DNA of 64,000 nucleotides from NCBI GenBank assembly GCA_030015575.1, contig CM057344.1:592604410-592668409 (forward strand). The letters run 5' to 3'. The notes beneath the pieces are model-generated. The model made no database searches. It was given only the letters and a program-made list of their open reading frames with translations, and was not told the origin of the DNA. A program made the translations under genes and the position numbers. Below, piece by piece: positions 20,559 to 31,549 of this stretch (within the stretch, counting starts at the first letter, position 1; each line of letters begins with the position of its first letter). The DNA comes from Agapanthus africanus (Eukaryota; Streptophyta; Magnoliopsida; Asparagales; Amaryllidaceae).

Positions 20559-21154
20559 TTAGTTTAAGGACATTTCGGTCCATAGGGATTTCCTTATGAA
20601 TGAGCATGATGCCCCCGGCATATCCATCTTTCTCGGAGCATGTGGTTGTGGCGGGCTCACCTTCCATTTTTTGGACAATGCGAACTTGCCCTGTTGGTAT
20701 TGGTCTTCAACCCAGTTTTTGAAAACGTAGCAGTTTTTGATTGGATGACTTACTTCTCGATGGTAGGGGCAGTAATTAGGATCGTTGACATCGCCTAGCT
20801 GTAGCGGACGTTTCGGACTCGGCAGATTGATGAATCCGATGCGCACTGCCAGCTTAAACAGTTTCTTCGTTTTATCCTGGGGAAACGAGTAAGGACGTCC
20901 CAGTCTTTCCTCGAGGGATGGGCATGGACACATATTGTTTTGGCAAACAACCGGCTTTAAGTTGCTCGGCCGTTGTTGAGTATTGGCAATAAAGGTTGCT
21001 TTCTCTTTGACCTTTTCATTCCAAGGCTCTGCCTTTGAAGGAGATGGTCTATGATCCATCTGATCCATTTGGGCCAGCTTGTCAATCAAGGCCTGAAAAT
21101 TGGTCGGCTTGAAGAACATCATGAATTGGGATAGGGTCGCTTGAGGGTCGAGAG
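20559..21154 (-). pseudogene. gag: E2 gag, C-terminal part (beyond copia A)
   Basis: Gag forms the particle that packages the RNA. This half starts (in - direction) just past the copia A insertion and includes a zinc-binding knuckle near 20755, CPYHREVSHPIKNC, of the C-x2-H-x4-H-x4-C type seen in Tat elements. The C-terminus (...KSLWTEMSLN, stop at 20559-20561) is formed by the first GGACCGAAATGTCC repeat, so protease and the rest of pol are missing by deletion, not decay. This part has no internal stop. Confidence 0.8.
21150..21154. repeat. Target-site duplication of copia A (left copy; right copy 31550-31554)
   Basis: GAGAG at both sites, a perfect 5-bp duplication flanking TGTAGGG...CTAACA. 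Confidence 0.95.
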
Positions 21155-23369
21155 TGTAGGGTTCCTAGGCACACTAATGAGGTCTCACAAGGCATCAACC
21201 ATGCCAATTTCAAATTTTAACGGTGCCGAGAAACCCTAACAAGATCGTTGGCTAGATGTTTAGGCGAAAAACAAACTAGTTAACACTTAACTACAAGAAT
21301 ACGGAAATACAACCTTTGTAGATCCGGTCCTCCACCTTCATAGCTCCATGATGAAGTCCTCTCCGCTGTCCTCATGCAATCCCGGGCTCTAGCGTCGGCT
21401 TCATCGGACAAGAAGCGGGCTAGGTCATCGACGACGTGCCGAAGATGATCTACGTCGAAGCATCGCTAGATCAAGCTCCAACTTCACCAAGTCAAGAAAA
21501 CTTGTGAAGGAAACACACTCTACTACTTGGCAAGAGGTAGAGGATGAAGAAATAGGAAGTGGGTAGACTTTAGAATTGGATTTCTCACTCATTTTCATCA
21601 ATCACCATTGATGAAGAAAGGTTTTCTTCATTGAAGAAGATGAAGAAGTAGAAGAAAGTGTTATGATAAATTAATTAATATTGAAAAGAAAATCAATACT
21701 TATCATATCATGAACCATGGTCAAGTGTAGAGATTAAATCATGGTTGAGTGGAATGGTTAGGGTTAAGCATGAGACAAAAATGGTCACTTGGTCAAAGTC
21801 TTCATGAAGCTTCAAGAAAGAACAAAGAGAGCCACCATTTTTTCTCTTTTGCTATTATTTTCCAAAACTAATAAATAAATAAATGAATGAATAAATAATC
21901 ATAACCCGAACCATTCATATAACCATGGTTCAATCTTCACACAAACACAAGTAAACATGTATCATCAAACATGATACAATCAAGTGCACAAAAAGTATAT
22001 CACATATACAATGTGCACATCCGAGCGAGAAAATCCATTTAAAGTGAACCGATACTAGTTAATGCAAAGTAATATATCAAATATATAATTATATATTAAA
22101 TTATTAAATCAACACTTGATTTAACGATCCGGTCATATCGCATATAACCGACTAATATCCAATGTATCGATTTATCGAATCAATCCTTGATTCGATAACT
22201 AGGTTATATCGCATACAACCATTCGACACATTCATCGCGAGAATAGAATACGGTATCACATACACGCATTATTCTCGGTCCCGCACATATCTCATATGCG
22301 CTCCTATTTCGTTTCGCTTGAGCCAGGAAACCTCTGTGTAGGACTCTAAAGACTCGTCAATACGCCGGCAGCAGGTGATGATCATATCAAACACCCACAA
22401 GCCGCAAGCGGTCTGCTAAACGTAACGGCCACCCGGGTATTGAGCGATCAGATGATCGACGAGCAAGCCCGCTCACACTCCAGTGAATCCAACCAGTAAC
22501 ACTACCGTACAGTCCGGTCTGATCGTCTGATATGTCGCATATCTCGCCTAGGGGTGGTAAACGTCAGACCCCAATAGCTCGATAAGTCGTGTCGATATGA
22601 GGTCTATAACAATTCGAGAAACTACTGGTAACACTTACCAGTAAATCTCAGCAACCCTGGCCAGGGATTTCCTGTTATAGCCAATCGAACACAGCGCAAC
22701 ATCAACCCCCTATACCGGGAGAGACGAATCCCCTCCTATCGCTCATTGCCTCCATGTGACTCGGGACTGTACCCAAAAACCACCGTTTTACACGCCCTCT
22801 TGGACGTGGTAAGATGGAAATCAAAGCACAGTGGGAACCACACAAGACTCTATGATGATCTCGGGTCAACAGACTACTCTGTACCAGTGTCACCAGAGAA
22901 CTGCCATATGACGTAAGGTATATTACCATCTGGGAGTTCTCGGCGAGTCCGTCCAGTGTACCCAGTCTCCACTGAGCACCCGTATATCATCTCTGATGTC
23001 AAACACCAATGGATATGGGATCATCCATCGCCCATCTGTATGGGTCGAGAAGGTATACGCCAGTCTACTCTGGTATATCGATGCCCCGTCTCGATACACC
23101 CACGACTAGGGACTTTGAAGGATGTACTTATGGACTACCATGTCCCCACTAGTATGATCCACATCATAGTCCAGGTAGTCAAGTACACATCCTAAGGGCT
23201 TTACCAACATGTAACAGAGAGACAATCAGTATACACGTTAAGGTAAAGAGCAACCAGATAGCATACTATCATGTCGAGCAAGAAAGTCCTCCCTATATAT
23301 GTCCCAGCATCCACTACAATATACATCCTATGTACAGTAATGGCCTCTAGGGCATACATATAACTAACA
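21155..23369 (-). mobile_element. Copia A 3' LTR (2,215 bp)
   Basis: TGTAGGGTTCCTAGG to CATATAACTAACA. Contains a hairpin ACTGGTAA-CAC-TTACCAGT (22624-22642) and the palindrome CCCTGGCCAGGG (about 22655). Non-coding. Confidence 0.95.
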
Positions 23370-23378
23370 ATCTCCCAC
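23370..23378 (-). other. Polypurine tract of copia A
   Basis: Minus-strand GTGGGAGAT directly before the 3' LTR, the typical copia form. Confidence 0.88.
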
Positions 23379-23949
23379 TTGCACTAGGACCATCTGATAG
23401 CAGTGGTTGTAGTATCTCATACTCAACCATCCCAAAATAGTCTCTCTCTGGGAAAAGGCCTTTGTGAGTGGATCCGCCGTGTTGTCCTCTGGGTCTACTC
23501 TCCTAACCTCGATCACCCTGGAGATCAACCATCTCCATGATCAGGTGACACTGCCTTAGAATATGTCTGGATCACTGATGGGACCGGCATTCCTTGGCAT
23601 AAGCCACAACTCCATTGTCACACAATGGGAGGAACGTAGTTCATCTCATGAACCAATATACACCCAAACAGCCTCTTTGGTAGCATCTTAAGTAGCGATG
23701 TATCCTGCCTTTATCGTCTAGTATGTCACGGTATCTAGCTTGGAACTCTTCCAACATACCGTCCCTTTACCGAGGGTAAAGACAATGCCTGTGACTGACA
23801 CTCAGTCGTCATTATCACCCTGGAACACTTCCAGTGATTCTTCCCAGGATCAATTGATACCATCTCACTACAGCTAGTGAGTATTCTAACATCCATTTGG
23901 ATCTATCTCATAGGTCCAAAACCCAGGATTTAGTAGGTATCACTTTGAT
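23379..23949 (-). other. Decayed pol end of copia A
   Basis: Position corresponds to the RNase H end of a copia pol. No frame longer than a few dozen codons is open; only the polypurine tract at its edge is clear. Confidence 0.5.
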
Positions 23950-24560
23950 CCTATGTGGAGAATCATTGTGATAGGCGGAGATTGATCGAGCGTAGCATAG
24001 GAAACTCTTTCCCTATCAAGAGTATGTCATCCACGTACTCTACGAGGATCGTCACCATACTCCCTACTACCTTTTTGTTTATACAAGGTTCATCTACCAT
24101 TTTGATGATGTCAACTTCTTTGACTAACACATCAAAACAGATGTTCCAACTCCGCGATACCTGCTTTATCCTATAAAGCATCTTGTACACGTTTCCGCTG
24201 CTCCCACTGTCTACGAAGCCCTCTGGCTGTGTACTTATAGACTCTCTCTTCTAAAACATCATTTAGAAAAGCAATCATGGCACCCAACCGCCAGATATCG
24301 TAGTCATGGTATGTAGCCGTGGCAAGTAGGATCTGGATGGACTTAAGCTTAGCCACTTGAAAAGGTTTCATCATTATCCACGCCTGGTCGATGACGAAAA
24401 GCTTTAACAAGTCTAGCTTTGAAAGTCTCAACTTTTCCATATACACCAAGTAATCTTCTCAAGATATACTTGCTCCTGATGGGGATTTAACCCTTCAGAT
24501 ATAGCAACCAAAGTCCATACTTTGTTGGTGTACATGGATTCCATCTCAGATCGCTAAGCA
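23950..24560 (-). pseudogene. pol: Copia A reverse transcriptase (broken)
   Basis: Recognisable blocks on the - strand, in order: NKVWTLVAISEGLNP near 24520 (start of the RT domain), KSIQILLATATYHDYDIW near 24330, TAFLN-like IAFLNDVLEERVY near 24260, KMLYRIKQVSRSWN near 24170, and VEYVDDILLIGKE near 24030, which holds the YVDD catalytic motif. The blocks lie in at least two frames with a shift near 24180, so no intact enzyme is encoded. The YVDDILL and KQ.SRSWN forms are typical of plant Ty1/copia pol. The lineage within copia is not assigned. Confidence 0.9.
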
Positions 24561-25680
24561 TCCAGCCATTCTTACAGAGTCCTACTCTAGATGGCCAGCT
24601 CGAAACTAGTTGGGTCATCATCTCATGATGCAATCCTCGCTCCCACTGTCATAGAGTTACCGAAGTATCTCTCAGGCGGGTGAGGAACCCTACTAGATCG
24701 GCAGAGAGGCTGAGGTTCGTTGGTCTCTACTGAATCCTTTGGTTCTATCAAATCATCTGCTGCAGTTTGTATAGCTGGAACATTTCCAGTTCTACATAAC
24801 AGATCTTGCCTCAAGCTTGTCCGGATTTTGCTTTTAGACATAGGCCGGACAACCCTAAATCTTAACTAACTTAAGATATGGGCTCTTCCCTTTCCATATC
24901 ACATAGGAAGTGGTAGGCAACTGATTTGAATCGAACCCTATTCAATAGGTATGCAGCTTCTCAAGTGCATAACTTCCAAAAAGGAAATAGGTAACTCAGT
25001 AGTACTCATCATAGAGCACACCTTATCATATAGGGTGTGATTGCTCCACCCCGATATACCATCGTGCTATGGTGTATACGGAGGAGTAATGCTGAGAGAG
25101 AATCTCATTCTCCTTTTAGAATAGTCCAGGATTTCCGTGCTCAAGTATTCTCCTCCTTGATCTCATCAAAGGACATAGTACTTATACCCGTATTGGTTCT
25201 CTACTTCTAACTTATATTCTGTGAATATCTCAAAAGGTTCGGACTTGTGTTTCAACAGGAACATAGGTCTGAATCTTGAAAGATCATCAGAGAATGTAAT
25301 GAAGTATAAAGAACCGGTCTTGGCAAGTGTAGACAGGGGACCTTACATACATCAACATGTATCATCCCAAGAGTTCACTAACTCTTTCTCTGTTTCCAGT
25401 AAACAGAGCTATGGTCATCGTATCTTTGTGGCATGACTGGCAAGTTTCACAAGATGTAGATTCAAACTGATTTAAATATGCATCTTCATGTAACTTCAGC
25501 TAGTCGGGTCACATTGATATGACCTAGTCTACAATGCCTCAAGAAGGATTCGTTCATTTCTGAACTCTTCCTCTTGTGTGTGTTCCGTATACTAAGAACT
25601 GTAGTTTGATTTAGAACATCAATGCTTTTAGATAACGTGCCTGAACCGATCAACTTTTGATATAGGAAATGTTCAAAACA
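24561..25680 (-). pseudogene. Copia A integrase region and linker (decayed)
   Basis: Only the linker between integrase and RT is readable (CRSSRVPHPPERYFG, near 24690, from a 72-codon frame at 24623-24841). The integrase core between about 24900 and 25680 is expected here from the gene order, but I cannot read its motifs because of many stops. Confidence 0.6.
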
Positions 25681-26140
25681 TTATCCAACAATACAAAATT
25701 TTATCATTTCTTTACTAATAAAGAGAGTGATATGATTTTGTATATCAGGTTCGGTATCTAATAACATTCGTTCAGAATCAATGTATTGGTAATACAGGGT
25801 GACAGTGACCAACAGACTTGGCTGCAACTCTTGCCCCGTTTTCTGCCTCATGAAACTTATCACCCGTTCTCAGTTTTTCTACCTTTTTGTAGCCCTATGT
25901 AACATATTGCATATCTGGGATCCTGATCCGGTATCATATACCCAGGATTCGTAGGATACTGAGAAACAGTTATTTGTAACGAACACACCCGAAGATGATG
26001 CATCAGCATGCACTCTCTTCGTTTGGGCGGCACGGGAAATCTGGTATTCCCCAATTTCCTGCTCTGTCTTATAACAATTATAAGTTGGAGCGGGACCAAC
26101 GTTCCCCAGCTCAGTATAACAAGCGGGTTCGGTCAATATT
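25681..26140 (-). pseudogene. pol: Copia A aspartic protease (broken)
   Basis: The frame 26136-25879 includes ESWVYDTGSGSQIC, with the catalytic D-T-G at about 25930. This is the retroviral-type protease of copia pol, which acts as a dimer to cut the polyprotein. Sequence continuing in another frame (25863-25681) resembles the segment after protease. No zinc knuckle or gag is seen upstream. Confidence 0.82.
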
Positions 26141-26609
26141 CCGTATTATTATCTTGATTAAGGCGTGATATGGTCGCTACCTGGAGAGAGAGAGAAGAAA
26201 ACACTCAGCGTGCGCTCTTGCAAGAATAGATTGGTTTTTATTTTATCTAATCAGGATGGCTCCCACTGCTTTTTATCAAATCTTCCTTCAAACCCTAAAA
26301 GGAAAGACTAGCCGGGATTAATTACACACTACAAATTTGTCAATCTTTCAGCCAGGCCAGTGTCGGTACTTTGAGGGAGGTCCCCGTGCTTTCGCACGAA
26401 CCTAATTACAGAAAACCTCGTTTTCCCAGAGGCGTAACCCCGTTGACACCTTTCTATACACCTACTTGATCGGCTAATTGTAATGTGTAAAACTCTCCCA
26501 GGAGTAACAATTACTCGCAGCGGGTATCGGGATCCAACTATCTCATAGAAGGTATGCAATCTCATTGCAAATTTCAACACTTGAAATTCCCGATAATATT
26601 TTGCCCCTA

Positions 26610-26830
26610 GCGTCCTATGACCTTGACGCAGGCCAACAAACCATAGTCCGCTAGTCAAGTTCAACCCGTCATTTCCTGATTGAATTAAACCCACCCGCAC
26701 GACCCTTGACGCAGGCCAACAAAGTCGCACGACTACCCTAATCCAATCTGCATCATATGCATAAGCAGATAAATACCAGTTAGCTACCGCACACTACGCC
26801 TTGACGCAGGCCAACAAACGTAGCACGAAT
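26610..26830 (-). repeat. Three hairpins with conserved CCTTGACGCAGGCCAACAAA loop (copia A)
   Basis: The identical 20-mer occurs at 26621-26640, 26704-26723 and 26799-26818. Flanks pair with each other: CTATG(A)/(C)CATAG, CGAC/GTCG and CTACG/CGTAG. In copia B the same motif occurs three times with nearly the same spacing and other stems. Confidence 0.88.
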
Positions 26831-26961
26831 ACTAACTACTACTTATCTGAAATGACGGAGGGCTACGACAGGTTTTTCTAAAAACCTATTGCGTAATGAA
26901 CTTGATATCGTTGTAGAATCAAATGATTTTGAAATGGAGTGCTTTTGAGGCTTTTCTAGTT

Positions 26962-27207
26962 TTGCTAAAGGAGTCACTCCCGGTGAAGGGATCGTCGGTC
27001 CTTTCCTCGTCGAATGAGGTGCGGGATATATCATATATATCACTGTGCAAAGCAAAAACTCTTAAAAGCAATCAAAAGACAAACCGAGTGTGTAGCATCT
27101 GCCAGTTATTGCTAAAGGAGTCACTCCCGGTGAAGGGATCTCGGTCCTTTCCTTATCGAATAAGGTGCAGGATATATCATATATACCTCTGTGCAAAGCA
27201 AGAACTG
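26962..27207 (-). repeat. Tandem 147-bp duplication in leader (copia A)
   Basis: TTGCTAAAGGAGTCACTCCC...GCAAAGCAA.AACT starts at 26962 and 27109. The copies differ at several sites, so the duplication predates the insertion. Copia B has a related pair at 43531 and about 43670. Confidence 0.9.
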
Positions 27208-29087
27208 TAGCTACCTGTTTTATTTTGAAATTCGATTCTACAACATCTTAAGGTTTCTTTTATTTCATTAATCACATTAATGAAGTCCCATCATTTAAGT
27301 ACCTAAACATCACAGATAAATACGACGTACACTTATGCCATCCGCATTCGCCTCGATGTCCCCTCGTGCACCGTTAGGTTAGGTAACTAACGGCAGAGCG
27401 GGGCAGGGCTAGCGCGGGTGTAAAACATAAGTAACGTCTATATAATATATCATATATACTATATACTGTATCTATCACAGAACACATCACATGATCACAT
27501 CACAGATATCGCTGCAGAAGAATCATATGAAATATTGGATATACTAGGATGTCCGTGTTTTCAATACGAGCCAGTATAAAACACGGATTCCTCGGTCGCG
27601 ATGAATAGCCAAACCCACACCCCTAGACCCCTACGAGAGCGGCAAGCAACCCTACCAATTCTAGAGTTAGGAGACCCGGACTCGACTCCTCGAGTTGGTC
27701 TCCTACTGGACTCCAGAACCCGGTTACTTGTGCCCTCCTCCTTGGGTGTATCCTAGTGCGGAAAAGTAAATAATATACAAACGGTGACATCTTCCGCAAC
27801 CTGGAAGTGCCCCAATAAAAGAATATTACATACAAGTTTTTACATGAATGAAAATGAAAAACACTCATCTCACATAAAAACCCCCGGCTATTCAAACACG
27901 ACGATCCAATATAACATATCCAGCAACACATAACATCACATGTCATCAACGTAAGTAAATATGCATATCCCAATTGCCGTTGACATATAGCAACGAAACC
28001 GGCGATATCACATATTACACTTACGGTCACAGAAAAGAATGTGTAAAACTACAACAGTTGGAATCCGCAATATCTACATAGACATCGCATGCCTAATCAA
28101 ATGAATACCTTAGACATCACATGCCTAACAATTATAAACCCCGCATTTTAGTCTCATTATCGAAAACTCTTTTCAATATCAAGTCGGGCAATTCAACAAG
28201 ATTCCCGACATCCTGATCGAATGCTCGTTGCAAACTTCAGTAGACGGCCGCACCCCCGATACCGTCGACGAAGTGCACCAAGGCGGAACACCGCTACCGC
28301 GAGCACCCGGACGGATGCTTTCGGCGACGGGGTTCTCCTATAGTCACTTGGTCGGGGCTATGGAGTGAGGCTGTCTATTAAGTTTATCGGCGAGTATCCG
28401 CGTACGCTACGTGATTGCGACGGACTTTTGATCGCATCAAAATTCCGTGGCAACCGATCAAGTGAAACTAAAGTGCTATGTTTATAACATTCATTCAGTT
28501 ATCTCATAACTTCTTGTGAATTCCAATTATTGTATCACATTCCAGATAATTAGAAAATGTTAAACTTTCCGATCGAACATTTAAACACCCAAGTTTTCCC
28601 GATACAGATCAACACATGAAACAAGTCTAAAGACATTCACTTCATGCCTCAGTACCAACGGTCCAGCCGTAGAAGGATCAAGCCAACGCCTCACATGTGG
28701 CACGCCGTACTGCCCCAAACCCGAAGGTTCAAAGGGCAGTTCAAGACGGTCACATAATCGAGTTAAGGTTTGTTGTCTTCTAGAGGGACCATCGCGTTAC
28801 TTGCACTACTTAGAACGTCTTTAAACTACGGAAAGATCCAACACTTGGAAATTTCCCGACAGGGGAAAAGTTGGGTATTTATATCCGGTCGAACTTTTTT
28901 TAACATATTCTAAAATATTTATCCGGAAAGCCAAATAGACAAAGTTTGATAAACCCGATCGAATCATCGAACCTCCAAAACATCCCAGATTATTCAACTC
29001 TTGAATAAATATTAAAAACTCCCAGAAAATCCAACACCAGAAATGAGGAATTACTGTGCAAAAATTATGGGGCAATGTGACAATACG

Positions 29088-29134
29088 GCCGCGGAACCGC
29101 CGCATAATCCTGGCTTATGCCGCGGTTCCGCCGC
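29088..29134 (-). repeat. GC-rich inverted repeat in copia A leader
   Basis: GCCGCGGAACCGCCGC (29088-29103) faces GCCGCGGTTCCGCCGC (29119-29134); near-perfect complementarity. It lies about 190 bp from the primer site and resembles the module at 1425-1470. Confidence 0.8.
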
Positions 29135-29320
29135 ACTTTAGAGGCATCTTTGGGTAATTTTTGCACCATAATTCTTAGAATTCCCTGCTGAATTTTTTAA
29201 GAATTTTTAATCTGGAAAAAACCACTTTTTCAGAAAAAGTCCAGAGAGCATGGGTGTGTTAGGGTTTCGGGTTCGTTCGGGTTTCAAACTTCGTCTACGC
29301 ATCGCCTAAGGCTCTAGCTA

Positions 29321-29333
29321 GGCTCTGATACCA
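29321..29333 (-). other. Primer-binding site of copia A
   Basis: Minus-strand TGGTATCAGAGCC, complementary to the 3' end of plant initiator methionine tRNA, one base from the LTR. Confidence 0.92.
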
Positions 29334-29334
29334 C

Positions 29335-31549
29335 TGTAGGGTTCCTAGGCACACTAATGAGGTCTCACAAGGCATCAACCATACCAATTTCAAATTTTAA
29401 CGGTGCCGAGAAACCCTAACAAGATCGTTGGCTAGATGTTTAGGCGAAAAACAAACTAGTTAACACTTAACTACAAGAATACGGAAATACAACCTTTGTA
29501 GATCCGGTCCTCCACCTTCATAGCTCCATGATGAAGTCCTCTCCACTGTCCTCATGCAATCCCGGGCTCTAGCGTCGGCTTCATCGGAGAAGAAGCGGGC
29601 TAGATCATCGACGACGTGCCGAAGATGATCTACGTCGAGGCATCGCTAGATCAAGCTCCAACTTCACCAAGTCAAGAAAACTTGTGAAGGAAACACACTC
29701 TACTACTTGGCAAGAGGTAGAGGATGAAGAAATAGGAAGTGGGTAGACTTTAGAATTGGATTTCTCACTCATTTTCATCAATCACCATTGATGAAGAAAG
29801 GTTTTCTTCATTGAAGAAGATGAAGAAGTAGAAGAAAGTGTTATGATAAGTTAATTAATATTGAAAAGAAAATCAATACTTATCATATCATGAACCATGG
29901 TCAAGTGTAGAGATTAAATCATGGTTGAGTGGAATGGTTAGGGTTAAGCATGAGACAAAAATGGTCACTTGGTCAAAGTCTTCATGAAGCTTCAAGAAAG
30001 AACAAAGAGAGCCACCATTTTTTCTCTTTTGCTATTATTTTCCAAAACTAATAAATAAATAAATGAATGAATAAATAATCATAACCCTAACCATTCATAT
30101 AACCATGGTTCAATCTTCACACGAACACAAGTAAACATGTATCATCAAACATGATACAATCAAGTGCACAAAAAGTATATCACATATACAATGTGCACAT
30201 CCGAGCGAGAAAATCCATTTAAAGTGAACCGATACTAGTTAATGCAAAGTAATATATCAAATATATAATTATATATTAAATCATTAAATCAACACTTGAT
30301 TTAACGATCCGGTCATATCGCATATAACCGACTAATATCCAATGTATCGATTTATCGAATCAATCCTTGATTCGATAACTAGGTTATATCGCATACAACC
30401 ATTCGACACATTCATCGCGAGAATAGAATACGGTATCACATACACGCATTATTTTCGGTCCCGCACATATCTCATATGCGCTCCTATTTCGTTTCGCTTG
30501 AGCCAGGAAACCTCTGTGTAGGACTCTAAAGACTCGTCAATACGCCGGCAGCAGGTGATGATCATATCAAACACCCACAAGCCGCAAGCGGTCTGCTAAA
30601 CGTAACGGCCACCCGGGTATTGAGCGATCAGAAGATCGACGAGCAAGCCCGTTCACATTCCAGTGAATCCAACCAGTAACACTACCGTACAGTCCGGTCT
30701 GATCGTCTGATATGTCGCATATCTCGCCTAGGGGTGGTAAACGTCAGACCCCAATAGCTCGATAAGTCGTGTCGATATGAGGTCTATAACAATTCGAGAA
30801 ACTACTGGTAACACTTACCAGTAAATCTCAGCAACCCTGGCCAGGGATTTCCTGTTATAGCCAATCGAACACAGCGCAACATCAACCCCCTATACCGGGA
30901 GAGACGAATCCCCTCCTATCGCTCATTGCCTCCATGTGACTCGGGACTGTACCCAAAAACCACCGTTTTACATGCCCTCTTGGACGTGGTAAGATGGAAA
31001 TCAAAGCACAGTGGGAACCACACAAGACTCTATGACGATCTCGGGTCAACAGACTACTCTGTACCAGTGTCACCAGAGAACTGCCATCTGACGTAAGGTA
31101 TATTACCATCTGGGAGTTCTCGACGAGTCCGTCCAGTGTACCCAGTCTCCACTGAGCACCCGTATATCATCTCTGATGTCAAACACCAATGGATATGGGA
31201 TCATCCATCGCCCATCTGTATGGGTCGAGAAGGTATACGCCAGTCTACTCTGGTATATCGATGCCCCGTCTCGATACACCCACGACTAGGGACTTTGAAG
31301 GATGTACTTATGGACTACCATGTCCCCACTAGTATGATCCACATCATAGTCCAGGTAGTCAAGTACACATCCTAAGGGCTTTACCAACATGTAACAGAGA
31401 GACAATCAGTATACACGTTAAGGTAAAGAGCAACCGGATAGCATACTATCATGTCGAGCAAGAAAGTCCTCCCTATATATGTCCCAGCATCCACTACAAT
31501 ATACATCCTATGTACAGTAATGGCCTCTAGGGCATACATATAACTAACA
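29335..31549 (-). mobile_element. Copia A 5' LTR (2,215 bp)
   Basis: Same length and ends as the 3' LTR at 21155, with about 18 substitutions and no net indel seen. Non-coding. Confidence 0.95.

Larger units (their letters stand above)
17331..20560 (-). other. E2 3' non-coding region shared with E1
   Basis: Reverse-complement counterpart of E1 7633-10330 in the same block order: GTACCACAGAC-type segment (about 17350), long tandem array (17586-18900), AAATAGCC/GCGAGTAAAA segment (19020-19260), CTCCTGGCAATGTTCCAG repeats (19270-19440), hairpin cassettes 3 and 4, CCCTTTCGGG units, then the GGACC repeat that abuts gag. No gene is seen. Confidence 0.8.
26141..29320 (-). other. Long non-coding leader of copia A
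   Basis: About 3.2 kb between primer site and protease with no recognisable gag. It contains modules that are also present, in the same order, in copia B: a CACTCAGCGTGC segment (about 26199), three loop-conserved hairpins (26610-26830), a duplicated 147-bp unit (26962-27207), an ACTAACGGCAGAG...CTAGCGCGGGTGTAAAAC segment (27388-27424), a CCCCTACGAGAGCGGCAAG segment (about 27627) and a GC-rich hairpin (29088-29134). Open frames such as 27623-28030 show no family resemblance. Confidence 0.75.
21155..31549 (-). mobile_element. Copia A: young, coding-defective Ty1/copia element
   Basis: A complete LTR-to-LTR element on the - strand: 5' LTR 31549-29335, PBS 29333-29321, leader, protease, integrase-linker and RT traces, PPT 23378-23370, 3' LTR 23369-21155. 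Both LTRs are 2,215 bp and differ at about 18 positions by eye (under 1%). In contrast pol is in short frames broken by stops and frameshifts, and no gag is recognisable in the 3.2 kb between PBS and protease. It was therefore almost certainly defective when it inserted. It sits in E2 gag. Confidence 0.93.

Noticed and set aside
27623..28030. 135-codon minus-strand frame as a possible copia gag
   Set aside because: No capsid or zinc-knuckle pattern; cysteine- and phenylalanine-rich composition looks random and the equivalent region of copia B is not open.
29321..29334. tRNA gene
   Set aside because: The tRNA-like bases are only the primer-binding site complementary to initiator methionine tRNA; no cloverleaf is present here or at 45161 and 52345.
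31120..31140. Hammerhead ribozyme (retrozyme-like) in the A-type LTR, suggested by GACGAGTCCGTCC
   Set aside because: The CTGATGA and GAAAC core elements needed for a hammerhead are not found around it.
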